64,000 bases of DNA from NCBI GenBank assembly GCA_001464575.1, contig LNFE01000244.1, positions 62,001 to 126,000 of the forward strand. The letters run 5' to 3'. Position numbers and translations under genes: made by a program. The notes beneath the pieces were generated by a model. The model saw only the letters and a program-made list of their open reading frames with translations, was not told the origin of the DNA and did no database searches. Source of the DNA: Acidobacteria bacterium Ga0077553 (lineage in GTDB: Bacteria > Acidobacteriota > Terriglobia > Bryobacterales > Bryobacteraceae). Positions 21,156 to 30,558 of the stretch are shown here, piece by piece. The first letter of the stretch is position 1. Every line of letters begins with the position of its first letter.

Positions 21156-21349
21156 GACACGGGTTGCGCCGCGTAGCCAGCCTTCTTCAGGGCGGCTACG
21201 GCGGACGCGGGATCAGCGGTCTCGATGGTGGCGGAGCCAATGGCCACCGACTCCACGGTCACTCCGGGCGTTTTCTCCAGCGCCTGGGTAACGCGGCGAA
21301 CACAAGCGCCGCAATGCATGCCTTCGATTTTTAGTTCCATAAGAGTCAT
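21152..21349 (-). CDS. copZ: Heavy-metal-associated domain copper chaperone
   Basis: [15 protein letters not shown]; overlaps copA start; start at 21349 or 21340. Confidence 0.87.
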   Translation of the reverse strand: MTLMELKIEGMHCGACVRRVTQALEKTPGVTVESVAIGSATIETADPASAVAALKKAGYAAQPVS

Positions 21350-21375
21350 AGGGTATACCCCTACCCCCTATCATA
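21348..21375 (-). promoter_or_regulatory. Candidate CsoR operator and -10 of copZ-copA-csoR
   Basis: Plus strand ATAGGGTATACCCCTACCCCCTAT; minus-strand TATGAT adjacent. Confidence 0.55.
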
Positions 21376-22558
21376 CTTCATTTGCGAAGTAGCCCACGAC
21401 CAGCAGGCCGAGGAACAACTGCAGCACTTCGCTATCGCCGAGGTTGTACTCAAACACCCCGGCCGTCAGCACCCCGATGATCACTGCGGCCACGCCATGC
21501 AATACTGCCCGCCGCTCGGCGTCCACCACCCGCCGCGCGGCGCGCAGAAACACGACCAGCGAACCAACCACCATCCAAAGCAAAGCGGCCACTGCCGGAA
21601 TCCCCCGCTCCGCCGCGAAGTGCAGATAGATGTTGTGCAGATGGTCATACCACCAATGGATCGGGAACGGCCGCGGGATATCGGCCGGGGCATACTCCGG
21701 GAACTTGCGCTTCACCATCTCGGGCCCAATTCCCAAGATAGGGTGCGCCTGAATAATCGCGATCCCCGTCCGGAACATGGCCTGCCGATGCGCATTCGAA
21801 TCGAGATCGCCGCGCGGCCGCACGATGGAAAGTGCCCGCTCCTGCAACGTCGCCGGACCCAGCGCCAGCACTAATCCAGCCAGCACCGGTAGCGCCAGCA
21901 CCACCGGACGCTTCCAACTCCAGACGAGATAGACCACCCCCGCCGCCGCCCCAATCCACATCCCCCGTGTCTGCCCCAACAGCAACGCCACCCCGGTCAG
22001 CAACGCGACCACGGCCCCGCGCCAGTCTTGCTTGAACAGAAACCAGGAGACGGCGAGCAGCAGGACGATCATCATCTCCCCGCCGAAGGTCATCCAGTGG
22101 CTCATGAAGCCGGTGGTCCGATCCGCGATGTAGGCCAGCGTAAAGTCCACCCCGGCGGCCTTCGCCGCCGCGTACTTCCTGGCGTACTGCACAAAAGACC
22201 AAAGCGCCGAGAGCGTCCCCGCGGTCGCCAGGCCCGCCAGCAACCAACGCACCTCCACCCAACGCCGCAGCGCCGTCGCCAAGGCGAACAAAATGAGATA
22301 GACGAAAAACTTCCGCAACTGCGGAACCCCGGCCGCCGGGTTCTCACTGAACGCCACCGCCAGCAACGAAAAACCCACAAAGGCCGCTAGCGGCCAGCCA
22401 ATCGGCGGAAACCGCCGCTCCTGCCACCGGAACAACGCCAACGCCGTAGCGATGCCAAGCAGGATTTGCGATACCGCAATCGAACACAACGTCGCCACGA
22501 GGGCGCACCCGGCCACCACGATGGAGACCCGCTGCCACTGCTCTGGACTCATGCGCAA
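21371..22558 (-). CDS. O-antigen ligase family protein
   Basis: Multi-TM; PILGIGPEMVKRKFPEY...HNIYLHFAAERGIPA. Confidence 0.85.
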   Translation of the reverse strand: MRMSPEQWQRVSIVVAGCALVATLCSIAVSQILLGIATALALFRWQERRFPPIGWPLAAFVGFSLLAVAFSENPAAGVPQLRKFFVYLILFALATALRRWVEVRWLLAGLATAGTLSALWSFVQYARKYAAAKAAGVDFTLAYIADRTTGFMSHWMTFGGEMMIVLLLAVSWFLFKQDWRGAVVALLTGVALLLGQTRGMWIGAAAGVVYLVWSWKRPVVLALPVLAGLVLALGPATLQERALSIVRPRGDLDSNAHRQAMFRTGIAIIQAHPILGIGPEMVKRKFPEYAPADIPRPFPIHWWYDHLHNIYLHFAAERGIPAVAALLWMVVGSLVVFLRAARRVVDAERRAVLHGVAAVIIGVLTAGVFEYNLGDSEVLQLFLGLLVVGYFANEV

Positions 22559-22596
22559 ACCTCTGAGTATGGCAAAATAGCTGCACCACCGCGACC

Positions 22597-23079
22597 ATGC
22601 AGATCTACCTGCTCCGCCACGCCATTGCCGAGGACCCGAAACCTGGCGTCCCCGACGCCGACCGTCCGCTCACCAGCGAAGGAGCCCGCAAGCTGAGAGA
22701 CATCCTCAAGCGGGCCCGGGGCGGCGGACTCGACCCCGCGAAGATCCTGGCCAGCCCCTTCCGCCGAGCCCAGGAAACCGCCAACCTCGCCGCGAAAGCC
22801 CTCGAGTTCCACGAGCCGATCATCACGACGAAAACGCTCGTCCCCTCCTCCCTCGCCCAGGAGACCTGGGACGAGATCCGCCTCTACAAAGGCGAGCCGT
22901 CGCTTCTGCTCGTCGGACATGAACCGGCCATGGGCCAACTCACCGGCTACTTGCTCGCCGTGCCGGAGCTGCAAGTCGACTTCAAGAAAGGCGCCATGGT
23001 GCGGGTCGACGTGCCGTCCCTCAGCCTGCGGCCGCGCGGCGTCCTTAAGTGGATGCTGGCGCCGAAACTTGCCGGCTGA
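22597..23079 (+). CDS. sixA: Phosphohistidine phosphatase SixA-like
   Basis: MQIYLLRHAIAED, SPFRRAQETA, LLVGHEPAMG. Confidence 0.87.
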   Translation: MQIYLLRHAIAEDPKPGVPDADRPLTSEGARKLRDILKRARGGGLDPAKILASPFRRAQETANLAAKALEFHEPIITTKTLVPSSLAQETWDEIRLYKGEPSLLLVGHEPAMGQLTGYLLAVPELQVDFKKGAMVRVDVPSLSLRPRGVLKWMLAPKLAG

Positions 23080-24337
23080 GCCAGGCGAGGGCCTCCTCCC
23101 GCGTCGTCAGATTGCCCTCCAATTGTTCCTCTTCAAGCGCCCGGATCAGTTCGCCAATTCTTGGACCGGGAGCCAACCCTAGAGCCATCACATCGCGGCC
23201 GGTCGCCAGCGGCGCGGGGCGGAGTTCGTCCGGGGTCAAGCTGGTCCACTGCTGCCGGGCAAAATCGTAGGTGCCCAGGCGCCCGCTGCTCCCTAAACAA
23301 TCGAGGCGGTGCAGCTCCAGCAGGTCCGGAAAGTGGTCGTGTCGAAGAAAGCGCTTCAAGGTCGACGGCTTCATCTTCGGCAGGTCCGGAAACCGCATAT
23401 GGCACGAAACAAGGTACTGCACCTCGTCGATCAACTCCGCCGAGGCGCGCAGGCGCGACAAGATGCCCCGGGCCATCTCGGCACCGACTCGATCATGGCC
23501 GTTAAACCGGATGCGATCCTCGATCGTCTGGGTCACCGGCTTGCCCACATCGTGCAGCAGCGTGCCCCAGGCGACCGCGGGCTTCGCCGGACCCATGTGC
23601 CGGAGCATCGCCAAGGTATGCACCCACACGTCGCCCTCCGGATGCCACTCCGGCGGCTGCTCCACGCCCTGCATCGCCTTTACTTCCGGCAGCAGCTCGG
23701 CCAGCAGGCCGCACCGGTCCAGCAGTTCGAGTGCCCGCGCCGCCCCGCCTTCGCACATCATGCGATTCAGTTCGGCGAAAACCCGTTCGACGGAGATCTT
23801 GCGAATAGCCGCCGGGTCGATCGCCGCCAATGTCGCCGGGTCGATTTCGAATCCCAGCCGCGCGGCAAAGCGAACGGCCCGCAACATTCGCAGATGGTCC
23901 TCGGCAAAGCGAACCGCCGGGTCCCCGATCGCGCGCACCGTCCGATTGGCCAAGTCCTCCCGCCCCCCCACGAAATCCAGAACCTCGCCCGAAAAGGGAT
24001 CGAGGAACATGCCGTTGATGGTGAAGTCCCGGCGGCTGGCGTCCGCCAGTGGGTTCGTTTCGTAATTTACGGTTTCCGGCCGGCGGCCATCGGAGTAGGC
24101 GCCGTCGCTGCGGTAGGTCGCCACCTCCACCTCGCCCACCAGCATCACCCCGAAATGCGCGCCCACCGCATGGGCCGCCGGAAAGAGCGCGGCGATCTCG
24201 TCCGGCCGTGCGCTGGTCGCGACGTCGTAGTCCTGCGGAGATACCCCGAGAAGCAAATCGCGAACGCAGCCGCCGACCAGCCAAGCGCTATACCCGGCCT
24301 CGCGCAACGTCCGGATGATTTCAGAGCCATCTTGCAT
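23045..24337 (-). CDS. CCA tRNA nucleotidyltransferase / poly(A) polymerase family with HD domain
   Basis: LVGGCVRDLLLG, DYDVATSARP, RRDFTINGMFLDP, HDVGK. Confidence 0.92.
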   Translation of the reverse strand: MQDGSEIIRTLREAGYSAWLVGGCVRDLLLGVSPQDYDVATSARPDEIAALFPAAHAVGAHFGVMLVGEVEVATYRSDGAYSDGRRPETVNYETNPLADASRRDFTINGMFLDPFSGEVLDFVGGREDLANRTVRAIGDPAVRFAEDHLRMLRAVRFAARLGFEIDPATLAAIDPAAIRKISVERVFAELNRMMCEGGAARALELLDRCGLLAELLPEVKAMQGVEQPPEWHPEGDVWVHTLAMLRHMGPAKPAVAWGTLLHDVGKPVTQTIEDRIRFNGHDRVGAEMARGILSRLRASAELIDEVQYLVSCHMRFPDLPKMKPSTLKRFLRHDHFPDLLELHRLDCLGSSGRLGTYDFARQQWTSLTPDELRPAPLATGRDVMALGLAPGPRIGELIRALEEEQLEGNLTTREEALAWLSRQVSAPAST

Positions 24338-24357
24338 CCGCTATTATCGTAGCTGGA

Positions 24358-26598
24358 ATGCCTGAGCCACCTGAACGCCAGGCAACAACATCCATCAGCA
24401 GTAGCCGGGTTGTTGTTGCCACCACCGTTGCGCTTTCGTTTATTTCGTTCTGGCGAGGCGCGGCAATCGTTCTGAGCGATCTTGCCTCGACGATGTTCTA
24501 CGTCGGCGGCATCACCGAACAGGCGATTGGCAAATCGGCCCCCTGGTTCGTCCTGGCCGTCATGCTCTTCTCGTTCGCCGTGCGCTCCATCTACATGGAG
24601 AGCTGCTCCATGTTCGTCCGCGGCGGGGTCTACGTCGTCGTCCGGGACTCAATCGGCCCGAACATGGCCAAGCTTTCCGTCTCGGCCCTGGTCGTAGACT
24701 TCATCCTCACCGGCCCCATCTCCTCCGTCAGCGCCGGGCAATACATTGGCCGGCTGCTCAACGAGATGAGCGAAATGGGCGGCCACCCGCTGCACGTCAA
24801 TCCGAACCTGTTCGCGGTGTTTTTCGGCATCGCCGTCACGCTGTACTTCTGGCGCAGCAATACCCGCGGCATTCACGAATCGAGCGGCCACGCCCTGCGC
24901 ATCATGCAGATCACCACCGTCATGGTGGTGATGCTCGTGGGCTGGTCCGTCATCACTCTGCTGCTCCGCGGAGGCGCGTCGCTTCCGCCCGCGCCCTCGG
25001 CCGCCAACCTGACGATGAACGAACATTCGCTCGGCTGGCTCGAAGGCACCTTCTGGCAAAGCATCAGCGCGGCCATGCTCGTGGTGGCGTTCGGCCATTC
25101 GCTGCTCGCCATGAGCGGCTTTGAGACGCTGGCGCAGGTCTACCGCGAAATCGCCTATCCCAAGATGAAGAATCTACGGATCACGGCCAACATCGTTTGC
25201 ATCTACGCCCTGCTCTCCACCGGCCTCATCTCGCTGCTGGCCGTGATGATCATCCCCGACGCGGTCCGGCCGCAGTACTACGACAACCTCATCGGCGGTA
25301 TGTCGATGAACCTCGAAGGACCGCAGCTGCTGAAGCTCGGCTTCCACATCTTCGTCGTCATCGTCGGCGGGCTGATTCTGTCCGGCGCCGTCAACACGTC
25401 GCTGATCGGCGCCAACGGCGTCCTGAACCGGGTGGCCGAAGACGGCGTTCTGCTGGGCTGGTTCCGCAAGCCGCACGTCAAGTTCGGCACCACCTTCCGG
25501 ATCATCAACCTCATCGTCCTCCTGCAGATTCTCACCATCATCGGCAGCATGGGCGACGTCTACCTGCTCGGCGAGGCCTACGCCTTCGGTGTCGTGTGGA
25601 GCTTCTTTCTCAAAGGCCTCGGCGTACTCGCCCTCCGTTTCCAGCGCCACGATCAGGAGTACAAGACGCCCTTCAATTTCCGGCTCGGCGGCCGGGAGAT
25701 CCCGGTGGGCTTGGCCGTCACGGTGTTGATGCTTTTTCTCGTGGCGATCGCCAACCTCTTCACGAAGAAGATCGCCACAATGTATGGCCTCTCGTTCACG
25801 TTGCTGCTCTTCGCCGTCTTCCTGATCTCCGAGCGCGTCAACGCGCGGCAGACGCGGAAGGCCGAAGCGGCCAACGCCAACAACCTCGAAGAGTTCAATC
25901 TGGAGCATCAGCCCCATGTCGATACGGCCCATCTCACGGCCCGGCCCGGCTGCATTCTCGTCGCCGTCCGCGACTACAATAACCTCGAACACTTCCGCCG
26001 CATCCTCGAAAAAACCAATCTACGGCGGCATGACGTCGTCGTGATGACCGTCCATCCCATCTCCGCCGGCGCGGGCGAGTTTGAACTCCAGAACGAGCAG
26101 TTGTTTGGCTCCTATGAGCAGGAACTGTTCTCCCGCGTGGTCACCGTGGCCGAAAAGGAAGGCAAGCCGGTGGAACTGCTCGTCGTCCCCGCCACCGATC
26201 CGTTCGCCGCCATGATCCAAGCGGCTAACCAGTTGAAGGCCTCCCGCCTCGTCACCGGCGTCTCGGCCAAGATGGCGTCTGAAGAGCTCGCCCGGCGCAT
26301 CGGCCTCGCCTGGGAAGCACTGCCGGAGCCGCGCCACCCGCTCTCGCTCGAAGTCATCCGGCCGGACCGCCAGTCCACCTTCGTCAACCTGGGCCCCCAC
26401 CCGCCCCGCCTATGGCCGGAGGATCTCGACCGCCTGCACGACATCTGGCTCAAGCTGACGGACCGCGAGGGCCTGGGCCACAAGCTCCATCACCGGGACG
26501 TAGTCGGCGTTGCCCTGCGCCGCCTCGAGCAAGAACTCGAGTCGGACGACAAGTCCGAAATTTTGACCCAGATTAAAGACGAGATGCGCCGGAACTAG
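24358..26598 (+). CDS. APC-family amino acid permease with C-terminal UspA-like domain
   Basis: About 12 TM segments followed by GCILVAVRDYNNLEHFRRIL... soluble domain. Confidence 0.82.
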   Translation: MPEPPERQATTSISSSRVVVATTVALSFISFWRGAAIVLSDLASTMFYVGGITEQAIGKSAPWFVLAVMLFSFAVRSIYMESCSMFVRGGVYVVVRDSIGPNMAKLSVSALVVDFILTGPISSVSAGQYIGRLLNEMSEMGGHPLHVNPNLFAVFFGIAVTLYFWRSNTRGIHESSGHALRIMQITTVMVVMLVGWSVITLLLRGGASLPPAPSAANLTMNEHSLGWLEGTFWQSISAAMLVVAFGHSLLAMSGFETLAQVYREIAYPKMKNLRITANIVCIYALLSTGLISLLAVMIIPDAVRPQYYDNLIGGMSMNLEGPQLLKLGFHIFVVIVGGLILSGAVNTSLIGANGVLNRVAEDGVLLGWFRKPHVKFGTTFRIINLIVLLQILTIIGSMGDVYLLGEAYAFGVVWSFFLKGLGVLALRFQRHDQEYKTPFNFRLGGREIPVGLAVTVLMLFLVAIANLFTKKIATMYGLSFTLLLFAVFLISERVNARQTRKAEAANANNLEEFNLEHQPHVDTAHLTARPGCILVAVRDYNNLEHFRRILEKTNLRRHDVVVMTVHPISAGAGEFELQNEQLFGSYEQELFSRVVTVAEKEGKPVELLVVPATDPFAAMIQAANQLKASRLVTGVSAKMASEELARRIGLAWEALPEPRHPLSLEVIRPDRQSTFVNLGPHPPRLWPEDLDRLHDIWLKLTDREGLGHKLHHRDVVGVALRRLEQELESDDKSEILTQIKDEMRRN

Positions 26599-26825
26599 TT
26601 CGGCTTCCCTTCGCCTTCCTGCTGCGCCTGCAGCAGAGCCAGCGCCTTCAGCTCCTTCTTCGTCGGAGGGACCACGGCCTTTTCATAGTCGTGATCTTTG
26701 TAGCACGAACAGCAGCGGACTTTGGCCGGATCCGTTCCTACCAGGGACACGATGGCATGATTGGTCAGGCGTTTGCACTTCACGCAATAATCGTCGAGGA
26801 TATCGCCGAGTCGAAACTCGCTCAT
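26595..26825 (-). CDS. Small zinc-ribbon-like protein
   Basis: CVKC...CCSC pair in a 76-aa protein. Confidence 0.65.
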   Translation of the reverse strand: MSEFRLGDILDDYCVKCKRLTNHAIVSLVGTDPAKVRCCSCYKDHDYEKAVVPPTKKELKALALLQAQQEGEGKPN

Positions 26826-27340
26826 AATACGGCAGAGTATAGCAAAGCCACTGCGCCACTACCGAGAATTACCCAGAACGAATCGACCTTGGTGCGCAGC
26901 AGAATAGCACCCGCGGCCAAGCCGAGCAGCAGCCCACGCCAATCCGCAATCGCGTCCTGCGCCAACGGCAGCGCGCTCGCTAGACTCAAGCCCGCCGCCG
27001 CCAGAAGCACCGAATCGAGCGCCCGCCGGAATGTGGGATGGTCACTGTGGCGCCGCAGCCAAACCAGCAGTGGGATGCTGAGGAACGCCGGGGTGATCAG
27101 CGCCAGCCAGCCCACGGCCGCGCCGGGGTAGCCCGCCAGGTAGTAGCCGATTCCCACCAGGTACACCCCGTTCGGCCCCGGCGCCAGGCGGCCGGCGGCA
27201 ATGGCCGTCGTGAGCTGTTGATCGGTCAGCAGATGATGCTCGACGACGAAATCGTGCCGCACAATGGCCAGCGAGGTCATGCCGCTGAAGCTCGTCAGCG
27301 TCGATTTGGCGAGCAGCAGATAAAGCCAAAACAGGTTCAT
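26822..27340 (-). CDS. Chromate transporter, C-terminal half
   Basis: MNLFWLYLLLAKSTLTSFSG...APGPNGVYLVGIGY; likely start 27340. Confidence 0.85.
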   Translation of the reverse strand: MNLFWLYLLLAKSTLTSFSGMTSLAIVRHDFVVEHHLLTDQQLTTAIAAGRLAPGPNGVYLVGIGYYLAGYPGAAVGWLALITPAFLSIPLLVWLRRHSDHPTFRRALDSVLLAAAGLSLASALPLAQDAIADWRGLLLGLAAGAILLRTKVDSFWVILGSGAVALLYSAVL

Positions 27341-27888
27341 GCCACTCCCAGCCGGTCCAACACCAACCCGCCTACGATCGCCACGGCAAGGATCGCAATC
27401 GGCGAAAGCCAGCCAGTCGCCAAGGCAGCGTACGCCCCACCCGTCAGCAGCGCTATCCTCACCCAACGCCGCTTCGCCGCATACGGCTGCACCAATTTCC
27501 ACGAAGAGACGGCAATCAGAGCCACCACCGCCACCAGAGCCCCGCTGATCGCCTGGCCAACCCAAGCAACCGCCCGGACGCGTTCATAACCATCAAGCAG
27601 CGCCAGAATCAGAAACGAAGCCGGCAGCGACACCGCAACGACGGCGGCCACGGCGGCCGGCCACCCACCCAAACGCCAGGCCAGCGCGGCGCTGCACGCA
27701 AGTATATTCGTGCCCGGCGTAAAGCGGGCCAGCCCGTAGATCAACCCGAACTCGGGCGAACTTAGCCAGCCGCGCCGCTCCACCAGTTCGAGGTGCAGCA
27801 CGGCCTGAATCGTCGTCCCGCCACCCAGTGTCAAGCTGCCCGACCGGAAGAACAGTGCGGTTAACGCGCCCAGGCGCGGGGCTTCCAT
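27337..27888 (-). CDS. Chromate transporter, N-terminal half
   Basis: FFRSGSLTLGGGTTIQAVLHLELVERRGWLSSPEFGLIYGLARFTPGTN; overlaps partner by 4 nt. Confidence 0.87.
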   Translation of the reverse strand: MEAPRLGALTALFFRSGSLTLGGGTTIQAVLHLELVERRGWLSSPEFGLIYGLARFTPGTNILACSAALAWRLGGWPAAVAAVVAVSLPASFLILALLDGYERVRAVAWVGQAISGALVAVVALIAVSSWKLVQPYAAKRRWVRIALLTGGAYAALATGWLSPIAILAVAIVGGLVLDRLGVA

Positions 27889-27924
27889 GGGGCTACTGTA
27901 GCATCGCTACGGTAGACTCTTACT

Positions 27925-30402
27925 ATGCGCGGCAAATGGCTGTTGTTCGGAGGATGTCTGATCCTGCTGGCGATCGCCGCGGGAGCGATCACCGTTTGGC
28001 GAAGAGAACAAGCCAAACCGGCCGCCGTGGCTGCCCCCGCGCCTTCCCCCGTCGAAGTGAGTGGCGACCTGAGCCTGAGCGGCAAAGTAGAAGCCCGGAA
28101 TGTGGTCGCGGTCAAGCCGCCCTCGGCCGGAACCGTCGAAGAGTATCTCGTAAACGAGGGCGAAGAGGTCTACGAAGGCCAGCTGCTCGCGCGACTCAAC
28201 AACCCCACACTGACCAACGAGCAACTCCAGGCCAAGGAGCGCGCCGACAAGGCGCAGGAGCGCGTGAATCAGCTCGAAAGCCAGATGCTGGCCGCCCGAT
28301 TGGAGGTCTCCCGGGGCCGCGCGGAAGCAGCGCGAGTGAAAGACGAGTACACCCGCGCGGATCGCGCCTATCAGCGGCAAACCATGCTCAACCAGCAGGG
28401 CGCCACGCCGCGTTTGGCCTTTGAAAAAGCGCAGAAAGAGTTCGAGAGCGCCAAGCTCGACTACGAAAGCTCCACCGCCCGGCAACAGATTGCCGAAGGC
28501 CGCATTACGGATTTGGCCCGCGACATCGACGCCGCCAAGAAAACCCTTGAAGAGCGGAACAACGATCTCGAAGACGCCGACGCCAGCCTGCAAGCCACCC
28601 AAGTGCACGCCCCCGTCGACGGCCTCGTCATCCAGCGCAAAGGCGATGCAGGCGTCGAAATTCAACTGGGCGAAGACGACCTGTTCCAGATCGCCACCGA
28701 CCTCGGCAATCTGCAGGTAGTGGCCGAAGTGAATGAGGAGCAGCAGAAGAAGATCAAAGAGGGCTCGCCCGCCGCGGTGTACCTCTCGGAACTGGGCAAC
28801 GAGCCCATGACCGGCGAAGTCGCCCGGGTGGCCGACGGGCGGGTCACCGTGCTTTTCCAGAATCCGAACCCCCTCGTCAAGCCCGGCCTCAAATTCCTCG
28901 AAACCAGCCTGATTGAACTGATTACGCAGACCGCGACGAATCTGCCGCCGGATGTTCGCAAAGCCATGGGCGTGGCGCTCGAACAGGAGAAGCCGGATAC
29001 CCAGGCCTCTCAGGCGCTCAACATCATCGCGAACAACATCGACATGGCCGTCGAGGATGAAGGTCCCATTTGCCAGGACACCGGCATGCCCACCTTCGTC
29101 GTCCACACCCCGGTCGGCGTCAGCCAGATTGCGATCAAGAAAGCCATCAAGGCAGCCGTAGCCGAAGCCACCAAACGCGGCAAGCTCCGGCCGAACTCGG
29201 TGGACTCGCTCACCGGCAAAAACTCCGGCGACAACCTCGGCGTCGAAACGCCGGTGATTCACTGGGAGCAGTGGGAAGAGGACGACATCGAAGTCAAGCT
29301 GATCCTGAAAGGCGGCGGCTGCGAGAACAAGAACATCCAATACTCGCTCCCCACCGAGCTCGAACATCTCGGCAAGGCCGGCCGGAACATCGAAGGCGTT
29401 AAGAAGTGCCTGCTCCACGCCGTCTGGCAGGCGCAGGGCCAAGGCTGCGCGCCCGGCGCCATCGGCGTCTGCATCGGCAGCGACCGCGCCCACGGCTACT
29501 ATCTCGCCAAGCACGAGCTGTTCCGCGAACTCGACGACGTGAATCCAGATCCGGTGCTCGCCCAGCTCGAAACCGAAGTCATGGAAGAAGCCAACAAGAT
29601 CGGCGTGGGCCCCATGGGCTTCGGCGGCAACGTCTCGCTGATCGGCTGCAAGGTGATGGCCGCCAACCGCCTACCGGCGAGCTTCTTCGTCTCCGTGGCC
29701 TATGACTGCTGGGCCTATCGCCGCCTGGGTGTGCGCCTCGATGCCAACACGGGCGCCATCAACAAATGGCTCTATCGCGACCCCGAACGCGAAGTCGAAA
29801 AGCTCTCGAAGATGGACGGCTTCCCGCTCACCGGCCGTGAAGTCACGCTCACCCCGCCCCTCACTGAAGCGCAGATGCGCAGCCTGCACGTCGGCGACGT
29901 CGTCATCATCCGCGGCGATATGTACACCGGCCGCGACGCCGTCCACGCCCGCCTGATGAACGAACCCCCGCCCGTCAGCCTGGACGGCCAGATTCTCTAC
30001 CACTGCGGCCCCGTCATGTTGAAGAACGGCGAGCAGTGGGTGGTCAAAGCCGCCGGGCCAACGACGTCGAGCCGCGAGGAGCCCTATCAAGCCGAAGTCC
30101 TCCGGCGCTACGGAGTCCGCGCAGTGATCGGCAAGGGCGGCATGGGCGCGAAGACCTCAAAGGGTCTGCAGGAGTGCGGCGCGGTTTATCTCAACGGCAT
30201 CGGCGGCGCGGCGCAGTTTTATGCCCGGACGCTGAAGAAGGTGAAGGCGGTGCATTGGCTCGAACTCGGCATTCCCGAAGCGATGTGGCACCTCGAAGCC
30301 GACGGCTTTGTAGCCATTGTCACCATGGATGCGCACGGCAACAGCCTCCACGCCGACGTCGAGAAAGCCACCGGAGAGTTGCTCGCAGCGTTACAAAAGT
30401 GA
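27925..30402 (+). CDS. In-frame fusion: HlyD/RND-type periplasmic adaptor (aa 1-322) and class I fumarate hydratase (aa 323-825)
   Basis: N-terminal TM, lipoyl/coiled-coil adaptor; junction KPGL|KFLETSLIELITQTATNLPPDVRKAM near 28890; alpha and beta fumarase regions complete. Confidence 0.85.
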   Translation: MRGKWLLFGGCLILLAIAAGAITVWRREQAKPAAVAAPAPSPVEVSGDLSLSGKVEARNVVAVKPPSAGTVEEYLVNEGEEVYEGQLLARLNNPTLTNEQLQAKERADKAQERVNQLESQMLAARLEVSRGRAEAARVKDEYTRADRAYQRQTMLNQQGATPRLAFEKAQKEFESAKLDYESSTARQQIAEGRITDLARDIDAAKKTLEERNNDLEDADASLQATQVHAPVDGLVIQRKGDAGVEIQLGEDDLFQIATDLGNLQVVAEVNEEQQKKIKEGSPAAVYLSELGNEPMTGEVARVADGRVTVLFQNPNPLVKPGLKFLETSLIELITQTATNLPPDVRKAMGVALEQEKPDTQASQALNIIANNIDMAVEDEGPICQDTGMPTFVVHTPVGVSQIAIKKAIKAAVAEATKRGKLRPNSVDSLTGKNSGDNLGVETPVIHWEQWEEDDIEVKLILKGGGCENKNIQYSLPTELEHLGKAGRNIEGVKKCLLHAVWQAQGQGCAPGAIGVCIGSDRAHGYYLAKHELFRELDDVNPDPVLAQLETEVMEEANKIGVGPMGFGGNVSLIGCKVMAANRLPASFFVSVAYDCWAYRRLGVRLDANTGAINKWLYRDPEREVEKLSKMDGFPLTGREVTLTPPLTEAQMRSLHVGDVVIIRGDMYTGRDAVHARLMNEPPPVSLDGQILYHCGPVMLKNGEQWVVKAAGPTTSSREEPYQAEVLRRYGVRAVIGKGGMGAKTSKGLQECGAVYLNGIGGAAQFYARTLKKVKAVHWLELGIPEAMWHLEADGFVAIVTMDAHGNSLHADVEKATGELLAALQK

Positions 30403-30419
30403 TAGTTTAGAGGGGTAGT

Positions 30420-30495
<76 letters not shown>

Positions 30496-30505
30496 CATCT
30501 CGAAG

Positions 30506-30528
30506 GCGGCCGTTACGGTCGCTTTTTT
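30506..30528 (+). terminator. Intrinsic terminator after tRNA-Phe
   Basis: GCGGCCG-TTA-CGGTCGC then TTTTTT. Confidence 0.8.
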
Positions 30529-30558
30529 GCTTTTCAGGCCTGATATGCTAACGCGAGT

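Noticed and set aside
27907-29514. 535-aa minus-strand ORF inside the HlyD-fumarase gene
   Set aside because: Antisense shadow ORF; no domain motifs
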